NCBI GenBank assembly: GCA_965216395.1
Contig: OZ244156.1
Location: forward strand, 1,178,001-1,242,000
Length of the DNA: 64,000 nucleotides
From: CAZBXD01 sp965216395
Lineage (GTDB): Bacteria > Pseudomonadota > Alphaproteobacteria > Micavibrionales > SZUA-601
Direction of reading: 5' to 3'
A program made the translations under genes and the position numbers. Positions 9,302-18,268 of the stretch are shown in pieces (position 1 is the first letter of the stretch; each line of letters starts with the position of its first letter). The notes under the pieces were generated by a model. It did no database searches, was not told the DNA's origin, and saw only the letters and a program-made list of their open reading frames with translations.

Positions 9302-11452
9302 TTATACTTGACCCACAGTTTTAATACGCGCTTTGGGGTGAATTTCTGATTGCGACATCACAACAGTTTGCGGGCGAAAACGTTCAATAATCGACCGTAC
9401 ATAAGGACGAATAGCCGGACTTGTTAACAGCACAGGTGTTTCGCCTAGTTTTGCTTGTTCTTCATAAGATTGTGATAACGACTTCATAAAGGCTTGAAGT
9501 TCACTTGGTGGCATGGCCAACTGTTTTTCATCCCCATCACCTACTAAAGCTTGGGAAAAAGCTTGCTCAAATTCTGGCGAAAGTGTCAACATGGAGAGCA
9601 TACCGTTGGGGCTGGTATATTGATTACACAATTGTCGTGCCAAACGTGAGCGAACATGTTCCGTAATTTGTGTTAAATTTTTAGTATATGCAGCAGCTTC
9701 GGCAACCCCTTCTAAAATGGCTGGTAAATCTCGAATAGAAATTCGTTCTGCCAATAAATTTTGTAGAATACGTTGTATGCCAGAAACACTGATTTGTGTA
9801 GGAATGACATCTGCGACAAGTTTTTGGGTAATTTTATCCAATTCATCGAGCAATTTTTGTGTCTCAGTGTAAGAAAGTAATTCAGCCATGTAATCTTTGA
9901 CCAACTCTGTAATATGAGTGGTCATAACGGTTTGCGGATCGACCACCGTATACCCTTTAAAATGAGCTTCTTCGCGATGTTGTTCATCAACCCACATAGC
10001 AGGCAAACCAAAGGTCGGTTCTTTGGTGCGTTCACCAGGTAATGTAATTGGTTGACCTTTTGGATCCATACATAGCAACATACCTGGCCTGATATCACCA
10101 GAGCCCGCCTCAATCTCTTTCACCATGACACGATAATTATTGGCCTGTAATTGCAAATTATCTTGAATACGAATAGAGGGTAAAACAAAACCCATATCGG
10201 TTGCCAATTGACGCCGTAAAGCTTTAATTTGTTCGGTTAAACGATTGCCCTCACCACTATTAACAAGGGGCAACAAACCATAACCTAACTCTAATCGAAT
10301 CGTATCCATGGCCAAAGCACTGGCGATTGGTTTTTCCGCGACAGGCGCTTTTTCTGCTTGGCTGTCGGCAAGCGCTTTCTGTTCGGCCAAAGCTTGTTTC
10401 TGTTTTTTAGGAATTGAATAAGCCAATCCGCCGGTAATGATAGCCAAAGAAATAAAAGGAATGAATGGAACACCTGGTAAAATTGCCATCGCCGTCATCA
10501 TCGCCGAACACAAGGCCAAAGCTTTGGGATATTGACTGAGTTGACTGACCAAGGCTTTTTCTGTTGAGCCAGAAGTACCCGCTTTTGAGACCATAAGACC
10601 CGCCGCCACAGAAATAACCAATGCCGGAATTTGTGATACCAATCCATCCCCGACGGTTAAACTGGTATAAATGGTCGCAGCTTCACCAATGTTTAAGTTA
10701 TTTTGGGCCACGCCAATAATAATACCGGCAATCACATTGACTAAAGTAATTAAAATTCCCGCAATCGCGTCACCACGAACAAATTTTGCCGCACCATCCA
10801 TGGCTCCAAAAAATGAACTTTCATTTTCTAACTCTGTTCGTCTGGCGCGGGCTTGATCTTCATCAATTAAACCCGATGATAAATCCGCATCAATCGCCAT
10901 TTGTTTACCTGGCATCGCATCCAGAGAGAAACGCGCCGCCACTTCGGCAATTCGACCAGAACCCTTGGTAATGACCACAAAATTAATAATCACTAAGATG
11001 ATGAAAACAATAATCCCAATAACGTAATTATTACCCATGATAAAGCCACCAAAGGCTTCAATTACATTACCCGCCGCATCGGGTCCCAAATGTCCATTGG
11101 TTAAAATCAATCGGGTTGATGCAATATTAAGCGCTAATCGAAATGTCGTTGCAATCAATAATATGGTTGGAAAAGAAGACAATTCTAACGGTTTTTCGAT
11201 ATACATGACCGTCATCAAAATTAAAATAGATAGAGTTACCGACATCGCCAATGACATATCCATCAACCATGTTGGTATGGGTAAAATCATCGCAATCACA
11301 ATACCAATGACCGCAAGAGGTAAAATAACATCTTTATTACGTGCAATACGCGCAAACATCAATTGCAAACCATCCGCACCAGAAGAATTGCCACGATCAT
11401 TTTGATCAGTGGATGTTCCCTTAGCAGGTTGTGTTACGGTTTCTTCAGCCAA
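9302..11452 (-). CDS. flhA: Flagellar type III export gate protein FlhA
   Basis: At 716 aa this is full length for FlhA. An N-terminal membrane half of about eight helices carries the FHIPEP-family stretch RFSLDAMPGKQMAIDADLSSG. The cytoplasmic domain contains the chaperone-substrate docking region (GPAMWV-like segment GLPAMWVDEQHREEAHFKGY). FlhA is the export-gate component that couples proton motive force to export and binds chaperone-substrate complexes. It is placed directly after flbD, as in Caulobacter. The extra hydrophilic N-terminal 25 residues (MAEETVTQPAKGTSTDQND) are ordinary for alphaproteobacterial versions. Confidence 0.97.
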   Translation of the reverse strand: MAEETVTQPAKGTSTDQNDRGNSSGADGLQLMFARIARNKDVILPLAVIGIVIAMILPIPTWLMDMSLAMSVTLSILILMTVMYIEKPLELSSFPTILLIATTFRLALNIASTRLILTNGHLGPDAAGNVIEAFGGFIMGNNYVIGIIVFIILVIINFVVITKGSGRIAEVAARFSLDAMPGKQMAIDADLSSGLIDEDQARARRTELENESSFFGAMDGAAKFVRGDAIAGILITLVNVIAGIIIGVAQNNLNIGEAATIYTSLTVGDGLVSQIPALVISVAAGLMVSKAGTSGSTEKALVSQLSQYPKALALCSAMMTAMAILPGVPFIPFISLAIITGGLAYSIPKKQKQALAEQKALADSQAEKAPVAEKPIASALAMDTIRLELGYGLLPLVNSGEGNRLTEQIKALRRQLATDMGFVLPSIRIQDNLQLQANNYRVMVKEIEAGSGDIRPGMLLCMDPKGQPITLPGERTKEPTFGLPAMWVDEQHREEAHFKGYTVVDPQTVMTTHITELVKDYMAELLSYTETQKLLDELDKITQKLVADVIPTQISVSGIQRILQNLLAERISIRDLPAILEGVAEAAAYTKNLTQITEHVRSRLARQLCNQYTSPNGMLSMLTLSPEFEQAFSQALVGDGDEKQLAMPPSELQAFMKSLSQSYEEQAKLGETPVLLTSPAIRPYVRSIIERFRPQTVVMSQSEIHPKARIKTVGQV

Positions 11453-11472
11453 TCGTTTTACCCCCTAAGCAT

Positions 11473-12834
11473 TTAGGCGTGAACTTCTTGCGAAGAATGT
11501 ATTGTTGAAAGATCAGGATCTGATTCAGAATATTGTTTTAATTTATTGCGCAAGGTACGAATAGAAATACCAAGAATATTTGCAGCATGGGTACGATTGC
11601 CCAAACAATGATCCAACGTGCTTAAAATAAGCTCTCTTTCAACTTCAGCGACAGTTTTACCGATATTCGCACTACCTGGCATAGGCGCTTTTTCCTCTTG
11701 AGAAGAGGCTGTTGAAGCTTTTACAGCGACATTAGCCTTGCCTGATAACATAATCGCTTCTGGTTCAATTGAATCACCGCGTGCCATTAAAACAGCGCGA
11801 TGCATCGTATTTTCTAATTCACGAACATTACCAGGCCATTCATGATTAAGCAGAATATCAACCGCTGAATCAGAAAGCGGTTTCAAATCAATTTTATTCT
11901 GTTCACTAAATTTTATATTAAAATGTTCAGCAAGTTTTGGAATATCTTCTCGACGATCGCGCAATGACGGTAAATTGACATTCACAACATTCAAACGGAA
12001 ATAAAGGTCTTGACGAAATGTTCCCGCTTTCACTTCATGTTCTAAATCACGGTTGGTTGTTGCGATAAGACGAATATCCACTTTAACCGTTTTATTCGAA
12101 CCGATGCGCTCGATCTCTCTTTCTTGGATAGCACGCAAAAGTTTTGCCTGTAGAGAAATATCCATCTCAGAAATCTCATCTAGAAATAATGTCCCGCCAT
12201 CGGCTTCTTCAAATTTTCCTAATCGCCGTGCAACCGCACCAGTAAAAGCACCTTTTTCATGACCAAATAACTCAGATTCCAGAAGCGTTTCAGGAATAGC
12301 CGCACAATTAAGCGCAATAAAAGGCTTATCTTTTCTTTGGCTTTTTTTATGAATATATTTCGCCATCAATTCCTTACCCGTACCCGAATCTCCAGAAATC
12401 AGAACCGTCGCCGTACTAGGAGCGATCTGATCCGCCATGGATAAAACGGCTTTCATGACGGGATCCGTTGCGATCATATTGCTATTTTCTTCCGCCACAG
12501 CTTCTAAAACAGCGGCGATAAGCTCAGCATCAGGAGGTAAAGGCACATATTCTTTTGCACCCGCCTTAATCGCAGAAACCGCCGCCGCTGCATCCGTATC
12601 AATGCCACACGCAATAACAGGGGTTGCAATACGTTCTGATTCCATTTGGGTGATCATTTGGGCAATATCTTGCTTCACATCAATCATCACAATATCGGCT
12701 CCTTTACCACTCCGTAAAGCATTGAGTGCGCGTGAAATACCTTCACAATGCGTGACATCAACCCCTTTTTTCAAAGCAATTTTCCCCGCAGCACTGATAT
12801 GTCCTTCCAAAGCCCCCACAATCATTAAACGCAT
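11473..12834 (-). CDS. flbD: Sigma-54-dependent flagellar regulator FlbD
   Basis: The 453-aa protein has three parts. The first is a receiver-like domain (1-115) ending AIKAGAKEYVPLPPDAELIAA. The second is an AAA+ domain with SGDSGTGKE (Walker A), the sigma-54 contact loop GAFTGA, and DGGTLFLDEIS (Walker B). The third is a C-terminal Fis-type helix-turn-helix with CLGNRTHAANILGISIRTLR. The arrangement and many stretches match my recollection of Caulobacter FlbD, which activates class III and represses class II flagellar genes. The receiver keeps an Asp in VMIDVKQD but has GALEGH where most receivers have the acidic pair, as in other FlbD proteins. It may therefore not be phosphorylated conventionally. 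No obvious sigma-54 site was found in the window. Confidence 0.94.
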   Translation of the reverse strand: MRLMIVGALEGHISAAGKIALKKGVDVTHCEGISRALNALRSGKGADIVMIDVKQDIAQMITQMESERIATPVIACGIDTDAAAAVSAIKAGAKEYVPLPPDAELIAAVLEAVAEENSNMIATDPVMKAVLSMADQIAPSTATVLISGDSGTGKELMAKYIHKKSQRKDKPFIALNCAAIPETLLESELFGHEKGAFTGAVARRLGKFEEADGGTLFLDEISEMDISLQAKLLRAIQEREIERIGSNKTVKVDIRLIATTNRDLEHEVKAGTFRQDLYFRLNVVNVNLPSLRDRREDIPKLAEHFNIKFSEQNKIDLKPLSDSAVDILLNHEWPGNVRELENTMHRAVLMARGDSIEPEAIMLSGKANVAVKASTASSQEEKAPMPGSANIGKTVAEVERELILSTLDHCLGNRTHAANILGISIRTLRNKLKQYSESDPDLSTIHSSQEVHA

Positions 12835-12846
12835 TCGTTTCTTCTC

Positions 12847-13656
12847 CTATTTAAAATATCTGATCCGCTTTTCTGGCGGTAATGTTGTGTTCAAAAGCAT
12901 TTCTAAACGACGTGGGTTTTCCTTACGAGACATTGACATAGATGCCAATAAAACCATCGTCTTAACAACAAATTCATCTTCGCTACGGCGTTCTAATTTA
13001 GCCGCAAGTGGTGATAACAAAACAGTCCCCATTAAAGCACCATAGAATGTCGTTAATAGGGCCACAGCCATACTCGGCCCAATTGAAGATGGATCATCCA
13101 ACGCGGCTAGCATTTGTACCAAACCAACCAATGTACCAATTAAACCCATGGCTGGCGCCACCTCTGCGGCACGTTTTAATATACCAGCGCTATGTTCATG
13201 ACGCGCTGTAACCGATTCAATTTCTTGTCCTAAAAGCCGATCAATATCTTCGGCTGATGTACCATCACTGACCAAATTCATTGCTCTAAGTAAGAACGGA
13301 TCCTTAGCCATTTGTTTCGTGTAATCTTGTAACGAAAGAGGGCCTTTTTTTCGCACCACAACCGCTAAATCCAATAATTGATGGGCCATAATTTTAAAAT
13401 CAGCAATATTCTGCATGAAAGAGCGCCCAATCACCTGACTCGCTTTACCCATATCAGACAAAGAATATGAAATAGATGTAATAGCGATCGTGCCCACAAC
13501 AACAATGAGAGCGGAACGCAAATCAAGAAATGAACCAACGCGTCCACCAAGAACAAGCGCCGTACCAATCATAGTCACGGCACCAATAAGACCAATGATC
13601 GTGGCGTAATCAACTTTCTTTTGTACTGGTTTAATTCTAATATTTGTGTCAGCCAT
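12847..13656 (-). CDS. motA: MotA/PomA-type flagellar stator subunit
   Basis: The 269-aa protein has four hydrophobic segments. The third and fourth form the MotA signature PAMGLIGTLVGLVQMLAAL and PSMAVALLTTFYGALMGTVL. The pattern (DDPSSIGPSMAVALLTTFYGA) is closer to the short PomA/type-2 MotA group than to E. coli MotA. Stators use ion flow to push on FliG. It sits inside the fli operon, between fliN and flbD, without a motB gene next to it. The MotB/PomB partner must lie elsewhere. The N-terminal 16 residues are basic and cytoplasmic. Confidence 0.9.
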   Translation of the reverse strand: MADTNIRIKPVQKKVDYATIIGLIGAVTMIGTALVLGGRVGSFLDLRSALIVVVGTIAITSISYSLSDMGKASQVIGRSFMQNIADFKIMAHQLLDLAVVVRKKGPLSLQDYTKQMAKDPFLLRAMNLVSDGTSAEDIDRLLGQEIESVTARHEHSAGILKRAAEVAPAMGLIGTLVGLVQMLAALDDPSSIGPSMAVALLTTFYGALMGTVLLSPLAAKLERRSEDEFVVKTMVLLASMSMSRKENPRRLEMLLNTTLPPEKRIRYFK

Positions 13657-13667
13657 AATAAAATATA

Positions 13668-14045
13668 TTATCCTTCTGATTTAACAATTTCTGTCATTGT
13701 GATACCCAGTTTATCTTCCACAACCACAACTTCGCCACGCGCAACAAGTCGATTATTCACGTAAACATCAATGGGTTCACCCACGCGACGATCCAATTCT
13801 ACAACCGCACCACGACCGAGTTTAAGAAGCTGTGACACCTGCATATTCGAACGCCCAAGCACAGCAGAAACCTGTACTGGGATATCATATATCGCATGTA
13901 AGTCTTTTTCTTGAACATCATCCGTATAATCGCTTAAAGCATCCGTATCTCCCAAGGTTGCCTCATCTTCAGGGATTTGATCAAATGAAACATTTTTTGG
14001 TTTATCTTCTGCATTTTCTTCTGGTTCTTTTACTTCATCAGTCAT
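13668..14045 (-). CDS. fliN: Flagellar motor switch protein FliN
   Basis: The 125-aa protein has a highly acidic N-terminal 50 residues, then the SpoA/FliMN C-terminal domain with DIPVQVSAVLGRSNMQVSQL, LKLGRGAVVELDRRVGEPID and VYVNNRLVARGEVVVVEDKLG, ending with a GITMTEIV tail. FliN forms the cytoplasmic C-ring and contacts FliH during export. Its ATG overlaps the fliH stop by four bases. FliM is not in the window. Confidence 0.95.
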   Translation of the reverse strand: MTDEVKEPEENAEDKPKNVSFDQIPEDEATLGDTDALSDYTDDVQEKDLHAIYDIPVQVSAVLGRSNMQVSQLLKLGRGAVVELDRRVGEPIDVYVNNRLVARGEVVVVEDKLGITMTEIVKSEG

Positions 14046-14869
14046 TGGGTTACCTCTTCCTGTTTATTCAAATTTTGATTAGTTTTTTTATTTTCATCTT
14101 GGGGGTTTTCTTCGTCTGATACTTGTGTATCACTCTTATCATCTTCTAAATTATTTTCACCTTTGGATATGTCCTTTTTCTTAATCTTTGGCATACCATT
14201 CAAGATTTGCTGAACCGCTTGTTCTAAATTTTGCCAAACAGTCGCTGTTACTTTTTCCATACCACCATCGGCCCATTCCACACGACAATCTTGTGGTTGT
14301 AAATTTTGATCGGCAACAATAATCGACTTTCCCGAAAAACCAATTTTTTTAGCCATTGGATCAATGTCTTTGATTATTTGATCTAAAACAGAATCATGAA
14401 CGCGAATAACCAAACGTTGCTCATTAGGATTTTCTTCAAAAGCTTGCATCACAACAGCTTTGATATCGTCAACTTCGCGTCCTTGCATAATTGATGGGGA
14501 AAGCTTTTTAATTAGTTTAAGCGTTGTTTCAATACCAACACGATGGGCGAGCTTTTCACGTTCTTGTTCATGGCCATCTAATTTTTCAAATTGTTGTAAA
14601 ATACTTTTCAACCGATCAAGGGCTTTTTGTTCATTTTGTTCTTTAAGATATTGAAGGGCTTTTTGTTCACCTTCTTGACGAGCTTGCGTTTTAATTTCTT
14701 CGATTTCTTCTGGTGTATAACGATGTTTAGAAGCTTCAATTTCGGCTTCTTCTTGGGCGCGTTTTTTATCCATCTCTTTCGCATGTAATTCTTTTGCAAG
14801 ACGTACACGTTCTTCATCGAAATCAAGATCAAACGTAAATTTTTCAGTCACTGCCATCGCTCCAGACAT
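14042..14869 (-). CDS. fliH: Flagellar export ATPase regulator FliH (FlbE)
   Basis: The 275-aa, highly charged protein has a long central coiled coil (Lys/Glu/Gln-rich, about residues 20-110). A globular C-terminal half contains VGIETTLKLIKKLSP and CRVEWADGGMEKVTATVWQN, the latter typical of alphaproteobacterial FliH (FlbE in Caulobacter). FliH tethers the export ATPase FliI to the C-ring. The last about 45 residues are a low-complexity Asp/Glu/Asn/Lys tail. Gene order fliG-fliH-fliN supports the call. The first ATG directly follows the fliG stop; a second ATG four codons in is an alternative start. Confidence 0.87.
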   Translation of the reverse strand: MSGAMAVTEKFTFDLDFDEERVRLAKELHAKEMDKKRAQEEAEIEASKHRYTPEEIEEIKTQARQEGEQKALQYLKEQNEQKALDRLKSILQQFEKLDGHEQEREKLAHRVGIETTLKLIKKLSPSIMQGREVDDIKAVVMQAFEENPNEQRLVIRVHDSVLDQIIKDIDPMAKKIGFSGKSIIVADQNLQPQDCRVEWADGGMEKVTATVWQNLEQAVQQILNGMPKIKKKDISKGENNLEDDKSDTQVSDEENPQDENKKTNQNLNKQEEVTQ

Positions 14870-15892
14870 CTAATAAATCAATTCATCTTCAGCGCCGCCA
14901 TCAGCAATGATAATTTCATTACTATCGGCCAAGCCTTTTGTGACAAGAACAATATGTGCTTGGGCTTCTTCAACATCCTTAACACGTATCGGCCCCATCG
15001 TTGCCATATCTTCTTTCATAATTTTTGCAGCACGTTCAGACATATTCGCAAAAAACAGATCTTTAAGTTCATCGCTAGCACCTTTGAGCGCTGCAGGTAA
15101 TTTTTCTTTCTCAATACTACGTAGTATTGTTTGAATACCTGTTGGATCCACTTTAAGAATATCTTCGAACGTAAACATAAGGGCGCGGATTTTTTCGGCT
15201 GATTCTTTATTACGTTCTTCAAGTGCTTCCATAAAGGCAGCTTCTTTTTTCGTATCCATATGATTGAAGATTTCAGCCATCAATTCATGAGAGTCACGGC
15301 GTTGCGTACGCGCTAGTGTCGTCATAAATTCATCACGTAATGTTCGTTCAACATCATCAAGTACTTCTTTTTGAACGGCCTCCATACGCAACATACGACT
15401 GATAACTTCTAAAGCAAAGCTTTCAGGCAAATGGGCCAATACATTAGATGCATGATCCGATTTAATCTTTGATAAAACCACAGCCACAGTTTGTGGATAC
15501 TCATTTTTGAGATAATTAGCCAAAACTTCTTCGTTAACATTGCCTAGCTTGTCCCACATCGTCCGCCCCGCTGGGCCGCGAATTTCGTCCATAATATCGC
15601 CGACTTTATCATCGCCTAAGACGCTTCTCAGCAAACGTTCAGTACTATCATAAGTTCCCACTAATGACCCCGTAGAAGACATTTGTTCTGCAAAATCAAC
15701 GAAAAGTTTTTCAACAACATTAGAGCTCACCTTACCTAAATTGGCCATGGTTTGAGAAATCTCTAAAATTTCTTCTTCTGTTAAATTTTCAAAGATTTTG
15801 GCTGTATATTCTTCGCCTAAAGACATCATAAAAACAGCCGCCTTTTCCGGGCCACTTAAACCTCTAAAATCTTCGCGTACGCGCAATGCCAT
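14870..15892 (-). CDS. fliG: Flagellar motor switch protein FliG
   Basis: The 340-aa protein starts with FRGLSGPEKAAVFMMSLGEE, the FliG N-terminal FliF-binding domain. The middle domain carries EYPQTVAVVLSKIKSDHASNVLAHLPE (EHPQ-like motif as EYPQ). The C-terminal torque domain contains DLFFANMSERAAKIMKEDM, with the charged residues that contact MotA. FliG is the rotor component turned by the stator and the switch component that sets direction. It lies 18 bp after fliF. Confidence 0.97.
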   Translation of the reverse strand: MALRVREDFRGLSGPEKAAVFMMSLGEEYTAKIFENLTEEEILEISQTMANLGKVSSNVVEKLFVDFAEQMSSTGSLVGTYDSTERLLRSVLGDDKVGDIMDEIRGPAGRTMWDKLGNVNEEVLANYLKNEYPQTVAVVLSKIKSDHASNVLAHLPESFALEVISRMLRMEAVQKEVLDDVERTLRDEFMTTLARTQRRDSHELMAEIFNHMDTKKEAAFMEALEERNKESAEKIRALMFTFEDILKVDPTGIQTILRSIEKEKLPAALKGASDELKDLFFANMSERAAKIMKEDMATMGPIRVKDVEEAQAHIVLVTKGLADSNEIIIADGGAEDELIY

Positions 15893-15910
15893 TTTTCAAA
15901 CTCCTCGCGT

Positions 15911-17560
15911 TTAAGACTCTTGGAACATCCAACTGCGAATAATTGCCACAGATTCATTGGGATGTTTATCAATAATTTCATTAACCTTTTTAACAGAAGA
16001 TGCCTTCACCTTGCCTTCCACAGATTGCAAGTTAATCAGGTTATCATCTTCATAGTCGGGAAGTTCTTGCTCCAATGTTCCACCTGAAGCCAAAGGGGCT
16101 GCCAAGGCCGGGTTTGGTGCGCCTCCTTCAATTAAAGCAACCTGTTCTTCCTCTTCCGTATTTTGTTTCATCTCCATAAGACGACTGACCATAGGGCGAA
16201 GCACGAGCAGGACAACTAAAATTGCCACAATTCCTAAGATAAATGTTTCAGAAATCCGGAAAATATCATCTTTGGTCAGACCAAGAAACAGCTCATTTGA
16301 AACAATTTCATCTAAAAGCATTTCTGCATCGGCAAATCGCATATTAACCACTTCTAATGTATCACCACGCGATTCATCAAAACCGACCGCTGACGCTACA
16401 AGAGATCTGATCTGATCCATTTCTTCTTCGGTGCGCGGTTGATAAACAACTTCACCTGCTTCATTTTTAACATGCGTACCATCAACGACAACAGCCACAG
16501 AGAGACGTTCCACCGTGCCAACTTCTTTAACATGGTTGGTAACCGTACGACTAATTTCGAAATTAGTAATCTCTTCAATACGTTCGCTTGCACGGCTATT
16601 TGACCCAAGGACATTTTCATCACCAGGTAAACCAGGCAAATTATTTTGTACAGAAACATTATTGGGATCTGCCTCTGTTTCATTATCCGTTTCACTTAAA
16701 CTTTGTGTGGAGCGCGCCACCTGTCCTTCTGGATCATAAGTTTCAGAATTTGTTGATATTTGATCAAAATCCATTTCTGCTGATATATTCACATTGACCT
16801 TACCAAAACCAACAATTCGAGAAACCATTTCTTCAACAGATGTAATTAAACGTTGTTCAAAACTTAAACGCATTTTTTCAATATTTTGCCCTGTAAGCGT
16901 TTGATTATCACCGCGACCACTGGCTAAAAGATTGCCGTTTTGATCAACAATAGAAACACGTTTAGGGTCTAGTTGTGGCACAGCGGCCGCGACTAAATAT
17001 TGAATCGACATAATTTGCTCACTACTGAGCTGTTGACCACGTTGAATTTTTAAAAACACACTTGCGCTGGCTGGTTGCGCTTGTCGACTAAATAATTCCC
17101 TTTGTGGCAGAACCAAGTGAACACGCGATGATTCAACAGGTTTCAACGTTGCAATTGTGCGTACCAACTCACCCTCAAGAGCACGTAATTGATTTAGATT
17201 TTGTTTGAAACGTGTCGTACTCAACCCTTCATCTTGATCAAAAATTTCATAACCAATAGACCCCCCATCTGGAAGACCTTTTTCAGCTAATAATATACGT
17301 GCACGACCCACTTGTTTGGTATCAACAGTGATCTTATTTGTCACATCATCAAATTGATAGGGAATATTTGCTGTTTCAAGTTCGCGAATAATAGCGTTAC
17401 TATCCTGCAAAGATAATTCAGAATACAGTAAACTCATCTTTGTGGACGAAAGCTTTGACGTGACGAAAACAAAAAACACCAACATACCGATCGCAACGAG
17501 CCCCATCGTTGCCAAACGCATTGGCCCCATTTTATTAAGGGTTTTGATAAAATCTTCCAA
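15911..17560 (-). CDS. fliF: Flagellar MS-ring protein FliF
   Basis: The 549-aa protein has a membrane helix near residues 17-37 and a second near 440-462. They bracket a periplasmic region with the YscJ-like ring-building segments SLLYSELSLQDSNAIIRELE and LEGELVRTIATLKPVESSRVH. The C-terminal cytoplasmic tail, rich in Glu/Asp and ending IIRSWMFQES, is the FliG-binding motif. FliF is the first structure assembled. It is the first gene of the leftward operon, preceded by a 333-bp divergent region. Confidence 0.96.
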   Translation of the reverse strand: MEDFIKTLNKMGPMRLATMGLVAIGMLVFFVFVTSKLSSTKMSLLYSELSLQDSNAIIRELETANIPYQFDDVTNKITVDTKQVGRARILLAEKGLPDGGSIGYEIFDQDEGLSTTRFKQNLNQLRALEGELVRTIATLKPVESSRVHLVLPQRELFSRQAQPASASVFLKIQRGQQLSSEQIMSIQYLVAAAVPQLDPKRVSIVDQNGNLLASGRGDNQTLTGQNIEKMRLSFEQRLITSVEEMVSRIVGFGKVNVNISAEMDFDQISTNSETYDPEGQVARSTQSLSETDNETEADPNNVSVQNNLPGLPGDENVLGSNSRASERIEEITNFEISRTVTNHVKEVGTVERLSVAVVVDGTHVKNEAGEVVYQPRTEEEMDQIRSLVASAVGFDESRGDTLEVVNMRFADAEMLLDEIVSNELFLGLTKDDIFRISETFILGIVAILVVLLVLRPMVSRLMEMKQNTEEEEQVALIEGGAPNPALAAPLASGGTLEQELPDYEDDNLINLQSVEGKVKASSVKKVNEIIDKHPNESVAIIRSWMFQES

Positions 17561-17799
17561 TAATCAATCCTTTAAAAAAAAGCAAAACAAGGTCAAGAAC
17601 ATAAGAATATGCTCAAATATAAGTAATAATCTCACATCAGGAGTAAAGGATAAGTTAAAATTAGGAAGTTTTTGCCTAGTATTATTACTCAGGTAAAACA
17701 AACTTAAACAAAACTAGGAAAAATATACCCAGTCTTCAAAATTACAAAACAATAGCACCAATATAAAATACTGAAACCATTGAAAAACCAGTATTTTCG

Positions 17800-17814
17800 T
17801 TAAGCTTTTCTTAA
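17800..17814. promoter_or_regulatory. Candidate CtrA box TTAA-N7-TTAA
   Basis: The bases read TTAA, then GCTTTTC, then TTAA. This equals the full CtrA consensus spacing known from Caulobacter, where CtrA controls fliF-class flagellar genes. It lies about 80 bp upstream of the FlaG-like gene and about 240 bp upstream of fliF. In AT-rich DNA such a match can occur by chance, and no ctrA gene is in the window. Confidence 0.35.
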
Positions 17815-17849
17815 AAACTACATGTCATAATATAGTATGAGTTTAGTGC

Positions 17850-17866
17850 TGGAAAAGAATTTTCCA
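17850..17866. repeat. 7-bp inverted repeat upstream of the FlaG-like gene
   Basis: TGGAAAA and TTTTCCA are separated by GAA, giving a 17-bp dyad 27 bp before the start of the small gene at 17894. The size and position suit an operator near a promoter or transcription start. No terminator-like T-run follows it. The regulator is unknown. Confidence 0.3.
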
Positions 17867-17893
17867 AATGTTTAAAATAGTAGGACTATTAGG

Positions 17894-18226
17894 ATGGTAG
17901 AGAAAATTACCATAGACAGACCCGTTGAAAGACCAAGGCGTATTGATACAATCAATACTGGAAATAGCGGTGTTGATCAAATTTCTCAAGCTAAAGACAG
18001 CATTAGAGAAGAAAAAATATTTTTCTCACCTGTTATCAAAATTGATCGCGAAACCCAAACAGCTATTCTACAATTTAGAGATACAACAACTGGTGAAGTT
18101 ACTAAAGAATATCCTTCAAATAATACAACTGCCTATGAAACGACAGAAATAATTGAAGAAACATCAGAACAAACACCGACAAGCGAAAACCAAACAGAAG
18201 ATACATTCCAAGATTTTTTGGCTTAA
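17894..18226 (+). CDS. FlaG-like small conserved protein
   Basis: The 110-aa protein has a polar N terminus, a short ordered core (FFSPVIKIDRETQTAILQFR, then DTTTGEVTKEYPS) and an acidic Thr/Glu-rich tail. The core resembles FlaG: a predicted strand pair with the phrase D-x-x-T-x-x-x-x-x-x-x-R-D-x-x-T-G-x-V and a final P. FlaG-type proteins affect filament length. The gene is divergent from fliF and well placed for a flagellar role. AGTAGGA about nine bases upstream is a fair ribosome site. The function is inferred, not established. Confidence 0.5.
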   Translation: MVEKITIDRPVERPRRIDTINTGNSGVDQISQAKDSIREEKIFFSPVIKIDRETQTAILQFRDTTTGEVTKEYPSNNTTAYETTEIIEETSEQTPTSENQTEDTFQDFLA

Positions 18227-18268
18227 CTCTTGTATAGAAATTCAGAAATTCATTAAACTATTTTAAAA

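Larger units (their letters stand above)
17561..17893. promoter_or_regulatory. Divergent control region between fliF and the FlaG-like gene
   Basis: This 333-bp stretch contains no plausible gene. It is very AT-rich and lies between two divergent flagellar-type genes, so it should hold promoters for both. I see a TTAA-N7-TTAA element and a 7-bp inverted repeat (entered separately). I looked for the sigma-54 GG-N10-GC pattern on both strands and found no convincing match. Confidence 0.5.

Noticed and set aside
9922..10113. Short open frames on the minus strand inside flhA
   Set aside because: They are in other frames of a clear gene and have no independent ribosome site or family match.
17561..17893. 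Possible sigma-54 promoter upstream of fliF or of the FlaG-like gene
   Set aside because: On both strands I looked for GG-N10-GC; near matches had the wrong spacing or lacked the GC.
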